Below, one piece after another: positions 35,302 to 44,101 of a stretch of 64,000 nt of DNA; the first letter of the stretch is position 1, and every line of letters begins with the position of its first letter. Source of the DNA: Bacteroidota bacterium. Its GTDB lineage: Bacteria; Bacteroidota; Bacteroidia; Cytophagales; Cyclobacteriaceae. The stretch covers positions 1 to 64,000 of the forward strand of contig JAEZEH010000009.1 in assembly GCA_023417785.1 (NCBI GenBank), written 5' to 3'. The position numbers and the translations under genes were made by a program. The notes below the pieces were generated by a model. It was not told the DNA's origin. It searched no databases and saw only the letters and a list, made by a program, of their open reading frames with translations.

Positions 35302-36558
35302 ATGCCATACCTATTCACTTCAGAATCGGTTTCTGAAGGTCATCCCGACAAAGTAGCAGATCAGATTTCAGACGCGCTTATCGATTATTTTCTCGCCTAC
35401 GATCCGAACTCCAAAGTGGCGTGCGAAACGTTGGTTACCACGGGCCAGGTGGTGCTGGCCGGGGAAGTTAAATCTGAAGCATACCTTGATGTTCAGGATA
35501 TTGCACGGGAAGTAATTCGCCGGATTGGTTATACCAAGAGCGAGTACATGTTCGAAGCCAATTCATGCGGTATCTTCTCGGCAATCCACGAACAATCGCC
35601 CGATATCAATCAGGGTGTTGAGCGCCGCAGGAGAGAAGAACAAGGTGCCGGAGACCAGGGAATGATGTTTGGCTATGCCATCAACGAAACGGATAATTAT
35701 ATGCCGTTACCCCTTGAGATTGCGCATCTGCTGCTTCGCGAGCTCGCAGCGATCCGAAAGGAGCGTCGTGTGATGAAATATTTGCGACCTGACTCAAAAT
35801 CGCAGGTAACTATTGAATATGATGATGACCACACGCCGCTTCGCGTCGACACCATCGTCGTATCGACCCAGCATGATGATTTTGGCCGGGATGACAGAAT
35901 GCTAAAACAAATCCGTCAGGATATTATTAATATCGTGATTCCCCGTATCAAAAAGAAATTGCCCAAGCGGGTGCAAAAGCTGTTTGGCAGTGACATAAAG
36001 TATCACGTTAATCCTACTGGCAAATTCGTAATCGGCGGGCCCCATGGCGACACTGGTCTGACAGGCCGGAAAATTATTGTGGATACTTACGGAGGCAGGG
36101 GTGCTCATGGTGGAGGTGCGTTCTCAGGAAAAGACCCGTCAAAAGTAGATCGCTCGGCAGCCTATGCTACGCGACACATTGCGAAAAACTTAGTCGCTGC
36201 CGGCGTTTGTGACCAAGCTCTCGTTCAGGTCGCTTATGCAATCGGTGTGGCTCAACCGGTAGGGCTATACGTTTCTACATTCGGTACGTCGAAGGTGAAC
36301 ATGACTGATGGAGAACTTGGCAAGAAGGTAGAGAAAATATTTGATATGAGGCCTTACTTCATTGAGAAGCGATTCAATCTCAGATCACCGATCTATTCTG
36401 AAACGGCAGCCTATGGTCATATGGGCCGCGAACCCAAGGTTGTTGAAAAGATATTCAACGAAGGCAAAGCAAACCAGGTTAAAATGAAAGTCGAACTATT
36501 TCCGTGGGAAAAACTCGACTATGTAGATCAGGTAAAAAAAGCGTTCAAGCTTAAATAG
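35302..36558 (+). CDS. metK: S-adenosylmethionine synthetase
   Basis: Makes SAM from methionine and ATP. Family signatures are SVSEGHPDKVADQISDA at the N-terminus, GAGDQGMMFGYA for ATP binding, and GGGAFSGKDPSKVDRSAAY for the phosphate and metal site. The length of 418 residues is slightly above the 380-400 usual in proteobacteria and matches Bacteroidota forms. It has its own promoter and terminator, so it is a single-gene unit. Confidence 0.97.
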   Translation: MPYLFTSESVSEGHPDKVADQISDALIDYFLAYDPNSKVACETLVTTGQVVLAGEVKSEAYLDVQDIAREVIRRIGYTKSEYMFEANSCGIFSAIHEQSPDINQGVERRRREEQGAGDQGMMFGYAINETDNYMPLPLEIAHLLLRELAAIRKERRVMKYLRPDSKSQVTIEYDDDHTPLRVDTIVVSTQHDDFGRDDRMLKQIRQDIINIVIPRIKKKLPKRVQKLFGSDIKYHVNPTGKFVIGGPHGDTGLTGRKIIVDTYGGRGAHGGGAFSGKDPSKVDRSAAYATRHIAKNLVAAGVCDQALVQVAYAIGVAQPVGLYVSTFGTSKVNMTDGELGKKVEKIFDMRPYFIEKRFNLRSPIYSETAAYGHMGREPKVVEKIFNEGKANQVKMKVELFPWEKLDYVDQVKKAFKLK

Positions 36559-36581
36559 GAAGAGACTTCTAAAACATTTAA

Positions 36582-36610
36582 AAGGCCGCCCCTGTTTAAG
36601 GGGCGGCCTT
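36582..36610 (+). terminator. Terminator of metK (and possibly hpf)
   Basis: AAGGCCGCCCCT-N5-AGGGGCGGCCTT, a strong 12-bp stem, followed by AGTTTT. Lies between the convergent metK and hpf genes and can serve both. Confidence 0.8.
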
Positions 36611-36645
36611 AGTTTTACCACGGACTCGAAAGATTAAGAATGCGG

Positions 36646-36951
36646 TTAATTCGCCCTTCCGTTCCTTATTTTGGTTTTAAACTTTTTTAGCTGATTACGG
36701 AGTGCATCGGCCGCTAATCCGGTCGCCTCTTCAAACGATCTTGCTTTCTCTGTGGCGAATAACAGATTGCCCGGTACGCGTAATTTAATTTCCACTGTCT
36801 TATTCTCAATTCCTTCGTTATTTAAACGGAGAAAGACTTCACCATCCACCATACGGTCATAAAACGTTTCGAGCTTGTCGAGTTTCTTCTGAATGTAACC
36901 GATCAGTTTGCGATCGGCGTCGAAGTGGATGGAATGAACCTGTACCTTCAT
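36646..36951 (-). CDS. hpf: Ribosome hibernation promoting factor (HPF/RaiA)
   Basis: Small ribosome-associated protein that inactivates 70S ribosomes in stationary phase. The ATG at 36951 gives 101 residues starting MKVQVHSIHFDADRKLIGYI, the standard beta-alpha opening of the short HPF/YfiA family. Later parts are KLDKLETFYDRMVDGEVFL and the basic end LKKFKTKIRN. The open frame upstream has no similarity. It belongs to the rpsU-xerC-hpf order conserved in Bacteroidota. Confidence 0.9.
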   Translation of the reverse strand: MKVQVHSIHFDADRKLIGYIQKKLDKLETFYDRMVDGEVFLRLNNEGIENKTVEIKLRVPGNLLFATEKARSFEEATGLAADALRNQLKKFKTKIRNGRAN

Positions 36952-37058
36952 AATGAAAAAATTTAAATGTTGAACAAATAAAACAGCCTGGCTGTTGCGA
37001 CCGCCAGAGGCCGCAGTAGTTATATTGTCATACACACGAATTTTTGATAATACATCTG

Positions 37059-37934
37059 TTATGCTTTAGGATGGGCCTGGTCAAAAACTTTCTTAAGTTT
37101 CTCCATCGAGTTGTGCGTGTACACCTGGGTTGCGGCAAGACTGCTGTGCCCGAGGAGATCTTTCACTGCATTGATTTCCGCGCCCTTGTCCAGCAGGTGC
37201 GTTGCATACGTATGACGCAACACATGGGGACTTTGTCTGTCGGAAGTCGTATGGAGGGAGAGGTTCTCTTTAACAATGCGATAGACCATCATCGGATAAC
37301 ACGCGTCGCCCTTATCTGTTACCAATAGGCGATCCGACGTCGTGATCATGTTAGTCTGTTTAGATTTCTGATAACCAATGATAACGCCGGCCAGATGAGC
37401 CGAGAAAGGCACAATGCGTTCCTTGTTCCTTTTGCCCAGAACCTTCATGGTTCGGTTTGGCAGGTCAATATCGGAATCTCGCAGGTTCAGGAGTTCTTGC
37501 AGACGAATTCCGGTCCCATAAAACAATTCCAGGATAACACGCTCCCGCCAACCTGAGAATGACTCATGAAATGGTTTGTCCAACAATTTCACCATATCAT
37601 TTTCTTTAACGAATGCAGGCAGTCTTTTGCTGGTTTTCAACACCCGAATTTTCGACATCGGATTCTTTTTTATTATTTCTTCCCGGAGGAGGAATTTAAA
37701 AAAGGACCGGAGACAAGCGATTTTTCGATTTACTGACAAGGGATCAATTCCTGAGTCAACGAGACTCACAATCCAGGCGCGGACCATGCCGTAATCGGCC
37801 TGATGAGGTTCGTCTTCGTGAAAGGAATTTGAAAGGAAGGTGGCAAACTGGGTGAGGTCCGTATGATAGGCTAATGCGGTATTCTCGCTCAGGCGCTTCT
37901 CGAACTGGAGGTATTTCAGGAAGGTTTCAATCAT
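37059..37934 (-). CDS. xerC: Tyrosine recombinase XerC/XerD-type
   Basis: Site-specific recombinase for chromosome dimer resolution. The N-terminal SAM-like DNA-binding domain spans about 1-95. The catalytic domain has Arg144 in GTGIRLQE, a beta-hairpin Lys near 169, His237 and Arg240 in SPHVLRHTYATHLL, His263 in LGHSS and the nucleophile Tyr272 in VYTH, so all active residues are present. Length 291 is that of host Xer proteins. The position between rpsU and hpf supports a housekeeping role. Whether it is XerC or XerD cannot be told for sure. Confidence 0.9.
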   Translation of the reverse strand: MIETFLKYLQFEKRLSENTALAYHTDLTQFATFLSNSFHEDEPHQADYGMVRAWIVSLVDSGIDPLSVNRKIACLRSFFKFLLREEIIKKNPMSKIRVLKTSKRLPAFVKENDMVKLLDKPFHESFSGWRERVILELFYGTGIRLQELLNLRDSDIDLPNRTMKVLGKRNKERIVPFSAHLAGVIIGYQKSKQTNMITTSDRLLVTDKGDACYPMMVYRIVKENLSLHTTSDRQSPHVLRHTYATHLLDKGAEINAVKDLLGHSSLAATQVYTHNSMEKLKKVFDQAHPKA

Positions 37935-37977
37935 GCTTCAACTCAACCACACCCGGGCCAAAACTGGTAGAAGCAAT

Positions 37978-38017
37978 GTAAAAAAATAAACCCCTCAAGG
38001 AAAGACCTAAAGGGGTT
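37978..38017 (-). terminator. Terminator between rpsU and xerC
   Basis: Minus strand AAACCCCT...AGGGGTTT stem followed by ATTTTTTT. Located 70 bp after the rpsU stop, it should cut or reduce read-through into xerC. Confidence 0.7.
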
Positions 38018-38088
38018 TTGTTGATAAATTGACGATAGAATGTGGATAACTGCCTGAGCAGCTACCCCTTATATCGGAAAGTTAATTT

Positions 38089-38286
38089 CTAGCTATTGCT
38101 GCCTGCGTTACGCTGTCTCTCTCTGTACGCCGCCCGGATGATCTCATTCCTGCGTCTGACAGAAGGCTTTTCAAAAGACGTTCTCGCACGGAGTTCCTTC
38201 AACACACCTGTCTTTTCAAACTTCTTCTTAAAGCGTTTCAGCGCCTTGTCGATCGATTCGTTTTCTTTAACGTTTACTATAAGCAT
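38089..38286 (-). CDS. rpsU: 30S ribosomal protein S21
   Basis: Small, basic ribosomal protein of 65 residues. The sequence MLIVNVKENESIDKALKRFK and RARTSFEKPSVRRRNEI are typical of bS21. It is the first gene of the rpsU-xerC-hpf set and is preceded by a clear promoter with a very short leader. In Bacteroidota bS21 is part of the set of proteins that sequester the anti-Shine-Dalgarno end of 16S rRNA, which fits the lack of Shine-Dalgarno sites in this window. Confidence 0.96.
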   Translation of the reverse strand: MLIVNVKENESIDKALKRFKKKFEKTGVLKELRARTSFEKPSVRRRNEIIRAAYRERQRNAGSNS

Positions 38287-38304
38287 ACTTCTAAATTAGG
38301 GGGG

Positions 38305-38336
38305 CAAAGATAAGGTGTCGCTCCTTTTTTTGCAAC
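38305..38336 (-). promoter_or_regulatory. Promoter of rpsU
   Basis: Minus strand GTTG at 38336-38333, 20 bases, then TATCTTTG at 38312-38305. The predicted start leaves a leader of about 12 nt before the rpsU ATG at 38286. Confidence 0.65.
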
Positions 38337-38360
38337 CCCATCCTTAAAATTATTAATCAC

Positions 38361-39530
38361 CTACTTTAACAGCGTCCGGGAAATCACGAGTTTCTGAATT
38401 TCAGACGTTCCTTCTCCGATCGTGCACAGTTTGGCATCGCGGTAATATTTTTCCGCAGGATAGTCTTTGGTGTAGCCGTAGCCGCCGAAAATTTGTACGG
38501 CCTCATTGGCGACGTCGACGGCCACTTCCGAAGCATATAACTTGGCCATCGCCGATTCGCGGTTCACATCTGTGCCTCTGTTCTTCAAGTCACCCGCGCG
38601 AAACGTAAGAAGCCGGGCAGCTTCGATTTTGGTGGCCATGTCGGCAAGTTTGAACGCAATTCCCTGAAACGATGCAATGGGCTTGTTAAACTGATGGCGT
38701 TCTTTTGAGTATTGCAGAGCGCATTCAAAGGCGCCCATGGCAATTCCGAGACTCAGTGCGGCTATCGAAATCCGCCCGCCGTCCAGAATTTTCATTGCCT
38801 GAATGAAGCCGTCACCTTCGTCGCCAAGCATTTGAGAACGATGGACTTTACAGTCATTAAATATCAGCTCGGCTGTTTCTGAGGCACGCATTCCAAGTTT
38901 GTTTTCCTTTTTGCCGGCGCTGTATCCCGGTGTGCCCTTTTCAATGATAAAGGCGGACATTCCGTGGGAGTCTCCCACCTCTCCAGTGCGAACGATAACC
39001 ACAGCCACGTTTCCGGATTTTCCGTGGGTGATAAAGTTCTTCGCCCCATTGATAATGTAGTAGTCCCCGTGGCGTTTTGCCACGGTTCGCATATTTCCCG
39101 CATCAGATCCTGTATTTGGTTCGGTAAGGCCCCAGGCTCCGATCCATTCGCCACTGGCCAGGCGGGGGAGATACAGTCGCTTTTGATCCTCATCCCCAAA
39201 CTGGAGAATGTGATTAGTGCATAACGAGTTATGGGCAGCCATGGACAGACCAATAGAGCCGTCGATCTTCGAAAGCTCGACGATAGCAGTGATGTATTCA
39301 AGGTATCCCAGGCCCGCGCCGCCGTATTCTTCAGGTACCAGCATACCCATCAGGCCTTGCTCGCCCAACTTATGAAAGAGTTCGACGGGAAATTCCTGGG
39401 TTTCATCCCAGTCCATCATATAAGGTTTGATTTCCCGGGCACCAAAGTTTTTCACCATTTCGGCGATCATCAACTGATTCTCAGTTTCTTCAAATTGAAT
39501 GTTGTTTGTTCTGCCTGAAGCAAATTCCAT
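38361..39530 (-). CDS. Acyl-CoA dehydrogenase
   Basis: FAD-dependent enzyme of fatty-acid or branched-chain amino-acid breakdown. Signatures are GAWGLTEPNTGSDAG for FAD and substrate binding, GGRISIAALSLGIAMGAFE, and the C-terminal FGGYGYTKDYPAEKYYRDAK / IGEGTSEIQKL. Length 389 equals the short-chain acyl-CoA dehydrogenase class. A perfect palindrome lies 46 bp upstream of the start (39576-39597), indicating control by a dimeric repressor. Chain-length specificity is not evident. Confidence 0.93.
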   Translation of the reverse strand: MEFASGRTNNIQFEETENQLMIAEMVKNFGAREIKPYMMDWDETQEFPVELFHKLGEQGLMGMLVPEEYGGAGLGYLEYITAIVELSKIDGSIGLSMAAHNSLCTNHILQFGDEDQKRLYLPRLASGEWIGAWGLTEPNTGSDAGNMRTVAKRHGDYYIINGAKNFITHGKSGNVAVVIVRTGEVGDSHGMSAFIIEKGTPGYSAGKKENKLGMRASETAELIFNDCKVHRSQMLGDEGDGFIQAMKILDGGRISIAALSLGIAMGAFECALQYSKERHQFNKPIASFQGIAFKLADMATKIEAARLLTFRAGDLKNRGTDVNRESAMAKLYASEVAVDVANEAVQIFGGYGYTKDYPAEKYYRDAKLCTIGEGTSEIQKLVISRTLLK

Positions 39531-39575
39531 AGTTCCGATTTTAAAGCAGCGAAGTTAACAGAAAGGATACGATAT

Positions 39576-39597
39576 AACCAACGAACATTCGTTGGTT
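39576..39597. promoter_or_regulatory. Perfect palindromic operator upstream of acyl-CoA dehydrogenase
   Basis: AACCAACGAA-CA-TTCGTTGGTT, two 10-bp arms around a 2-base centre. Size and symmetry fit a TetR-family operator, as used by fatty-acid-degradation repressors. It lies between the divergent dehydrogenase and ugd genes, nearer to the first. No regulator gene is adjacent. Confidence 0.7.
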
Positions 39598-39697
39598 TAT
39601 TTTCATGCCAGATTCTTTTGAGATGCTTTGTCCCGGCTTTAAACGCAAATACTTATTTTCGCACTTTATTCTAACACTTAAATCATCAATTCGCCTC

Positions 39698-41011
39698 ATG
39701 AAAATTGCTGTAGTTGGCACCGGTTACGTTGGTCTGGTAACCGGAACTTGTTTTTCTGAAACAGGAAACACTGTAACCTGCATCGATATCGATCAGGCAA
39801 AAGTCAAAAAGCTTCAATCAGGGAAAGTTACAATTTACGAGCCAGGGCTCGAACAACTGTTTGAAAGAAACATCAAACAAAAACGACTTACCTTCACAAC
39901 CAACCTTGAAGAAGGGATCCGGGATGCTAAAATCATCTTTCTGGCCCTCCCCACACCTCCGGGTGAAGATGGTTCGGCCGACCTGAAATACATTCTTAAG
40001 GTGGCTGATGACCTGGGCCCACTCCTTAAAGACTATACCATCATAGTAGACAAAAGCACGGTGCCGGTCGGAACTGCCGGTAAGGTAAGAAGCCGCATCG
40101 CAAAGGGAGCCAAGGTTGACTTTGACGTAGTTTCGAACCCAGAGTTCCTTCGTGAAGGTGTGGCTGTGGAAGATTTCATGAAACCTGAACGCGTAGTTAT
40201 TGGTACCAGTTCGCCGCGCGCCCGTAAGGTGATGGAAGCGCTCTATGCGCCGTTCGTACGTCAGGGGAACCCTCTCGTTTTCATGGACGAACGTTCCGCG
40301 GAGCTTACCAAGTATGCAGCAAACTCCTTCCTGGCAACGAAGATTTCCTTTATGAACGAGATTGCAAATCTGTGCGAACTCCTTGGTGCAGACGTTGACT
40401 CAGTCAGAAAAGGAGTAGGAACGGATAGCCGCATTGGAAAGCGTTTCCTTTTTCCGGGAATCGGATATGGGGGAAGTTGTTTTCCTAAAGATGTTCAGGC
40501 GCTCGCGAAATCTGCAGCAGACTCGGCGTATGATTTCAAAATCCTGAAAGCTGTAATGGACGTCAATGGAACCCAGAAGACGAAGCTTATCCCCCGGGTT
40601 AAAGAGTATTTTAAGGGTGATCTGAAAGGCAAGACAATTGCGATATGGGGACTGTCTTTTAAACCGCATACAGATGACATCCGCGAGGCGCCTGCATTAT
40701 ATAACATTGAGATTCTCCTGAACGAGGGTGCCGTCATCAAGGCGCATGACCCGGAATCAATGGAGAATGTCAGACAAATCCTTGGTGACAAGATTCAGTA
40801 CTGTGCAACACCTTATGAGGCCGCCGATAAAGCGGACGCAATCTTCGTTGCAACGGAATGGCCAGAGTTCAGGACACCTGACTTTGACAAACTCAGTTCA
40901 ATTCTGAAAGCGAAAGTGATTTTCGATGGACGTAACCTATATGACCTCGAGACCATGAAGGAACTTGGTTATACCTATTATAGTATCGGAAGGGAGGCAA
41001 TCAATGGCTAA
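39698..41011 (+). CDS. ugd: UDP-glucose 6-dehydrogenase
   Basis: Oxidises UDP-glucose to UDP-glucuronate with two NAD. The ATG at 39698 puts the Rossmann motif GTGYVGLVTG at 7-16; the 31 upstream codons are not family-like. The catalytic Cys is in GIGYGGSCFPKD and the C-terminal domain has AIWGLSFKPHTDDIREAP. 437 residues is typical. Overlaps the next gene by 8 bp; its product is the substrate of that enzyme. Confidence 0.95.
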   Translation: MKIAVVGTGYVGLVTGTCFSETGNTVTCIDIDQAKVKKLQSGKVTIYEPGLEQLFERNIKQKRLTFTTNLEEGIRDAKIIFLALPTPPGEDGSADLKYILKVADDLGPLLKDYTIIVDKSTVPVGTAGKVRSRIAKGAKVDFDVVSNPEFLREGVAVEDFMKPERVVIGTSSPRARKVMEALYAPFVRQGNPLVFMDERSAELTKYAANSFLATKISFMNEIANLCELLGADVDSVRKGVGTDSRIGKRFLFPGIGYGGSCFPKDVQALAKSAADSAYDFKILKAVMDVNGTQKTKLIPRVKEYFKGDLKGKTIAIWGLSFKPHTDDIREAPALYNIEILLNEGAVIKAHDPESMENVRQILGDKIQYCATPYEAADKADAIFVATEWPEFRTPDFDKLSSILKAKVIFDGRNLYDLETMKELGYTYYSIGREAING

Positions 41012-41993
41012 AAAAAGAGTGCTCATTACGGGGGGTGCCGGGTTTCTTGGTTCCCATCTGGCGGATCGTTTCCTTCGGGAAGGCTTCAAAGTGGTAGCTA
41101 TGGACAATCTGATTACAGGCGACCTGCGAAATATTGAGCACCTTTTTAAAGAGGCGGATTTTGAATTCTATAACCATGACGTCTCTTCCTACGTCCACGT
41201 GTCGGGTCAACTCGACTACATTCTTCACTTTGCGTCACCGGCAAGCCCAATCGATTACCTGAAAATCCCTATCCAGACCCTGAAGGTCGGATCGCTCGGA
41301 ACGCATAACCTTCTTGGGCTGGCCCGGACAAAGCGCGCCCGCATACTGGTAGCTTCAACTTCTGAAGTGTATGGAGACCCGTTGGTGCATCCGCAGTACG
41401 AAGAGTACTTTGGCAACGTTAATCCTATTGGCCCGCGTGGCGTATACGACGAGGCGAAGCGCTTTCAGGAGGCAATCACGATGGCGTATCACACGTATCA
41501 CGGCCTGGATACACGCATCGTGCGGATATTCAACACGTATGGCCCGAGGATGCGACTGAACGACGGCAGGGTATTACCCGCATTTATCGGGCAGGCGCTC
41601 CGTGGGGAAGATCTCACAATTTTCGGTGACGGATCACAGACACGTTCGTTTTGCTACGTCGACGATCAGGTTGAAGGCATCTATCGTTTGCTGATGTCTG
41701 ACTACCACCTTCCGGTGAACATCGGTAATCCGGATGAGATTACGATCCGGGAGTTTGCTGAAGAAATTGTTAAACTCACTGGCACCAAACAAAAGATTGT
41801 TTTCCAACCACTGCCGCAGGACGACCCTAAACAGCGTCAGCCGGACATTACAAAAGCGCGGGAAATCCTGGGATGGGAAGCCCGGGTACCAAGGTCGGAA
41901 GGACTCAAAATCACATACGAATATTTCAAATCGTTACCGAAGGAGGACCTGTTTGCCCGCGACCATAAGAATTTTGAAAAGTACATTCGGTAA
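41004..41993 (+). CDS. UDP-glucuronate decarboxylase (UDP-xylose synthase)
   Basis: Short-chain dehydrogenase-fold enzyme converting UDP-glucuronate to UDP-xylose. NAD site GGAGFLGSHLADRF at the N-terminus, catalytic STSEVYGDP and YDEAK (Tyr/Lys pair), then RIFNTYGPRM, all as in bacterial Uxs. The start at 41004 lies in the last codons of ugd, giving an 8-bp overlap and translational coupling. The two genes together convert UDP-glucose to UDP-xylose in two steps. 329 residues. Confidence 0.92.
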   Translation: MAKKRVLITGGAGFLGSHLADRFLREGFKVVAMDNLITGDLRNIEHLFKEADFEFYNHDVSSYVHVSGQLDYILHFASPASPIDYLKIPIQTLKVGSLGTHNLLGLARTKRARILVASTSEVYGDPLVHPQYEEYFGNVNPIGPRGVYDEAKRFQEAITMAYHTYHGLDTRIVRIFNTYGPRMRLNDGRVLPAFIGQALRGEDLTIFGDGSQTRSFCYVDDQVEGIYRLLMSDYHLPVNIGNPDEITIREFAEEIVKLTGTKQKIVFQPLPQDDPKQRQPDITKAREILGWEARVPRSEGLKITYEYFKSLPKEDLFARDHKNFEKYIR

Positions 41994-42002
41994 GACTATT
42001 TC

Positions 42003-43058
42003 ATGACGAAAAAAATATTAATAACAGGCGGAGCGGGATTCATCGGTTCTCACGTTGTCAGGCTCTTCGTTAACAAGTACCCGACGTATTCGATAGTCAA
42101 TTTGGACAAGTTGACATACGCCGGCAATCTTGAAAATCTGAAGGATCTTGAAGGAAAGAAGAACTACGCATTCGAGAAGGGTGATATTCTTGATGTCGAA
42201 TTCATGTATGAGGTGTTCAGAAAGCATGAAATTGATAGCGTAATTCATCTCGCAGCCGAATCTCATGTTGATCGTTCGTTACATAATCCGGCAGAATTCG
42301 CACGGACCAACGTTATAGGTACGCTCAACCTTCTGGTATCCGCGCAGGCAGCGTGGAATAACCATTTCGATGGGAAAGTGTTTTACCACATCTCAACGGA
42401 TGAGGTATACGGCTCGGCCGAACACGGAAGTTACTTTACAGAGAGTACACCAATAGATCCTAAGTCTCCCTATTCGGCATCAAAAGCCAGCAGCGACCAC
42501 TTTGTGCAAGCCTTTTATAACAGTCACCATTTGCCAACCCTGATCAGCCGGTGCTCGAATAATTACGGCCCTTATCACTTTCCGGAAAAGCTGATCCCGT
42601 TGATGATTAATAATATCATCAATGACCAGCCCCTCCCTATCTATGGCAAGGGCGAAAACATCCGCGACTGGTTGTATGTCGAAGACCATGCCCGTGCGAT
42701 CGATGCTATTTTCCATAAAGGCACACCTGGTGAAGTTTATAACATTGGCGGTAATAACGAGTGGAAAAACATCGATCTCGTCAATCTGCTGTGCCATGTT
42801 ATGGACAAAAAACTCAACCGGGAAGAAGGTACATCCGCGAAGCTGATCACCTATGTCAAGGATCGTCCGGGTCATGACTTGCGATATGCAATCGACCCGT
42901 CTAAAGTAATTTCTGAAACCGGCTGGAGACCGGAGGTTTCTTTCGAAACAGGGCTTGAAAAAACGGTTGATTGGTATCTCGCGAATCAGGACTGGCTGAC
43001 GAATGTTACATCTGGTGCCTACCTGACGTATTACCAGAAAATGTATAAGGACAGATAG
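42003..43058 (+). CDS. rfbB: dTDP-glucose 4,6-dehydratase
   Basis: Produces dTDP-4-keto-6-deoxyglucose, precursor of rhamnose and other deoxysugars. Motifs: GGAGFIGSHVVRLF, AAESHVDRSLHNP, STDEVYGS with the catalytic Thr-Asp-Glu, and YSASKASSDHFV with the Tyr/Lys pair. Length 351 is standard. It follows uxs by 9 bp and precedes rfbA by 24 bp. The dTDP-rhamnose genes rfbC and rfbD are not in the window. Confidence 0.95.
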   Translation: MTKKILITGGAGFIGSHVVRLFVNKYPTYSIVNLDKLTYAGNLENLKDLEGKKNYAFEKGDILDVEFMYEVFRKHEIDSVIHLAAESHVDRSLHNPAEFARTNVIGTLNLLVSAQAAWNNHFDGKVFYHISTDEVYGSAEHGSYFTESTPIDPKSPYSASKASSDHFVQAFYNSHHLPTLISRCSNNYGPYHFPEKLIPLMINNIINDQPLPIYGKGENIRDWLYVEDHARAIDAIFHKGTPGEVYNIGGNNEWKNIDLVNLLCHVMDKKLNREEGTSAKLITYVKDRPGHDLRYAIDPSKVISETGWRPEVSFETGLEKTVDWYLANQDWLTNVTSGAYLTYYQKMYKDR

Positions 43059-43082
43059 TCGAAATCGTTATCCCATAACAAT

Positions 43083-43949
43083 ATGAAAGGAATTATTCTT
43101 GCCGGGGGATCGGGAACCCGGTTATATCCATTAACGCTTGCGGTTAGTAAACAGCTCATGCCGCTGTACGATAAACCGATGATCTATTACCCGTTGTCGG
43201 TGTTGATGATGGCCGGGATACGCGATATTCTGATCATATCCACGCCGCACGACATGCCCATGTTCGAAAAGCTTCTCGGAGACGGCAAGAGACTTGGCTG
43301 TAATTTCTCGTACGAGGTCCAGCCAAAGCCCGAGGGACTTGCCCAGGCGTTTATTATTGGAGAAAAATTCATTGGCGACGACAAAGTTGCATTGATACTC
43401 GGGGATAACATTTTCTATGGTTCAGGGATGCGGAAGCTGCTCAAAAACAATGTTGAGCCCGAGGGTGGAGTGGTGTTTGCCTACCACGTAACTGACCCCG
43501 AGCGCTATGGCGTAGTGGAGTTCGACGCAGACAAACGGGTCATTTCAATTGAAGAGAAACCGGAGCACCCGAAATCAAATTACGCGGTTCCGGGGCTGTA
43601 CTTCTACGACAACGAAGTGGTTGCGATAGCTAAGGCCCTCAAACCAAGTCCCCGCGGCGAACTCGAAATAACGGATGTCAACAACGTTTACCTCAAGCGT
43701 GGAAAACTCAGCGTAGCAACCATGAGCCGGGGAACTGCCTGGCTTGACACCGGTACATTTGACTCACTCATGCAGGCCGCCAATTTTGTTCAAACTATCG
43801 AGCAGCGACAGGGGTTGAAAATTGGATGTATCGAAGAAGTGGCGTATCGCGGTGGCTTTATTACAAAAGAGCAACTTCTGGAACTCGCCAGGCCCCTCGA
43901 AAAAAGTGGTTACGGCATCTATCTCCGAAATCTTCCCGAATATATCTGA
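43083..43949 (+). CDS. rfbA: Glucose-1-phosphate thymidylyltransferase
   Basis: Joins dTTP and glucose-1-phosphate to dTDP-glucose, the substrate of RfbB. The nucleotide-binding loop GGSGTRLYPLTLAVSKQL is at residues 8-25, and LGDNIFYGSG, EEKPEHPKSNYAV and WLDTGTFDSLMQA are all conserved. Length 288 is normal. Last gene of the nucleotide-sugar unit; it acts one step before rfbB. Confidence 0.96.
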   Translation: MKGIILAGGSGTRLYPLTLAVSKQLMPLYDKPMIYYPLSVLMMAGIRDILIISTPHDMPMFEKLLGDGKRLGCNFSYEVQPKPEGLAQAFIIGEKFIGDDKVALILGDNIFYGSGMRKLLKNNVEPEGGVVFAYHVTDPERYGVVEFDADKRVISIEEKPEHPKSNYAVPGLYFYDNEVVAIAKALKPSPRGELEITDVNNVYLKRGKLSVATMSRGTAWLDTGTFDSLMQAANFVQTIEQRQGLKIGCIEEVAYRGGFITKEQLLELARPLEKSGYGIYLRNLPEYI

Positions 43950-43999
43950 ACCACAGGGAATTTTTTAAGCAGACAGCTTCCGTGTTTTTTTATGGGTGC

Positions 44000-44029
44000 T
44001 TTGTAATAAGCGAAATTTGACTACTTTTG
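44000..44029 (+). promoter_or_regulatory. Promoter of the rimP-nusA-infB operon
   Basis: TTTG at 44000-44003, 18 bases, then TACTTTTG at 44022-44029. Complete match to the Bacteroidota pattern. The predicted transcript has a leader of about 65 nt that contains the hairpin at 44056-44079. Confidence 0.7.
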
Positions 44030-44055
44030 CACCAAGTTTCTGAAATTTAATTTTT

Positions 44056-44079
44056 AGAGGGGACGGACAAGTCCCCTCT
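44056..44079 (+). promoter_or_regulatory. Leader hairpin before rimP
   Basis: AGAGGGGAC-ggacaa-GTCCCCTCT, a 9-bp GC-rich stem in the leader, 22 nt before the rimP start. The following TTTG is too short for a strong terminator, so it may be an attenuator, a stabilising structure or a protein-binding site. Confidence 0.55.
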
Positions 44080-44101
44080 TTGTTTATAGAGATTTTTCGA
44101 A

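Noticed and set aside
37059..37934. Tyrosine recombinase as a mobile-element integrase
   Set aside because: Length and the rpsU-xerC-hpf position show a host Xer recombinase; no attachment-site repeats found around it.
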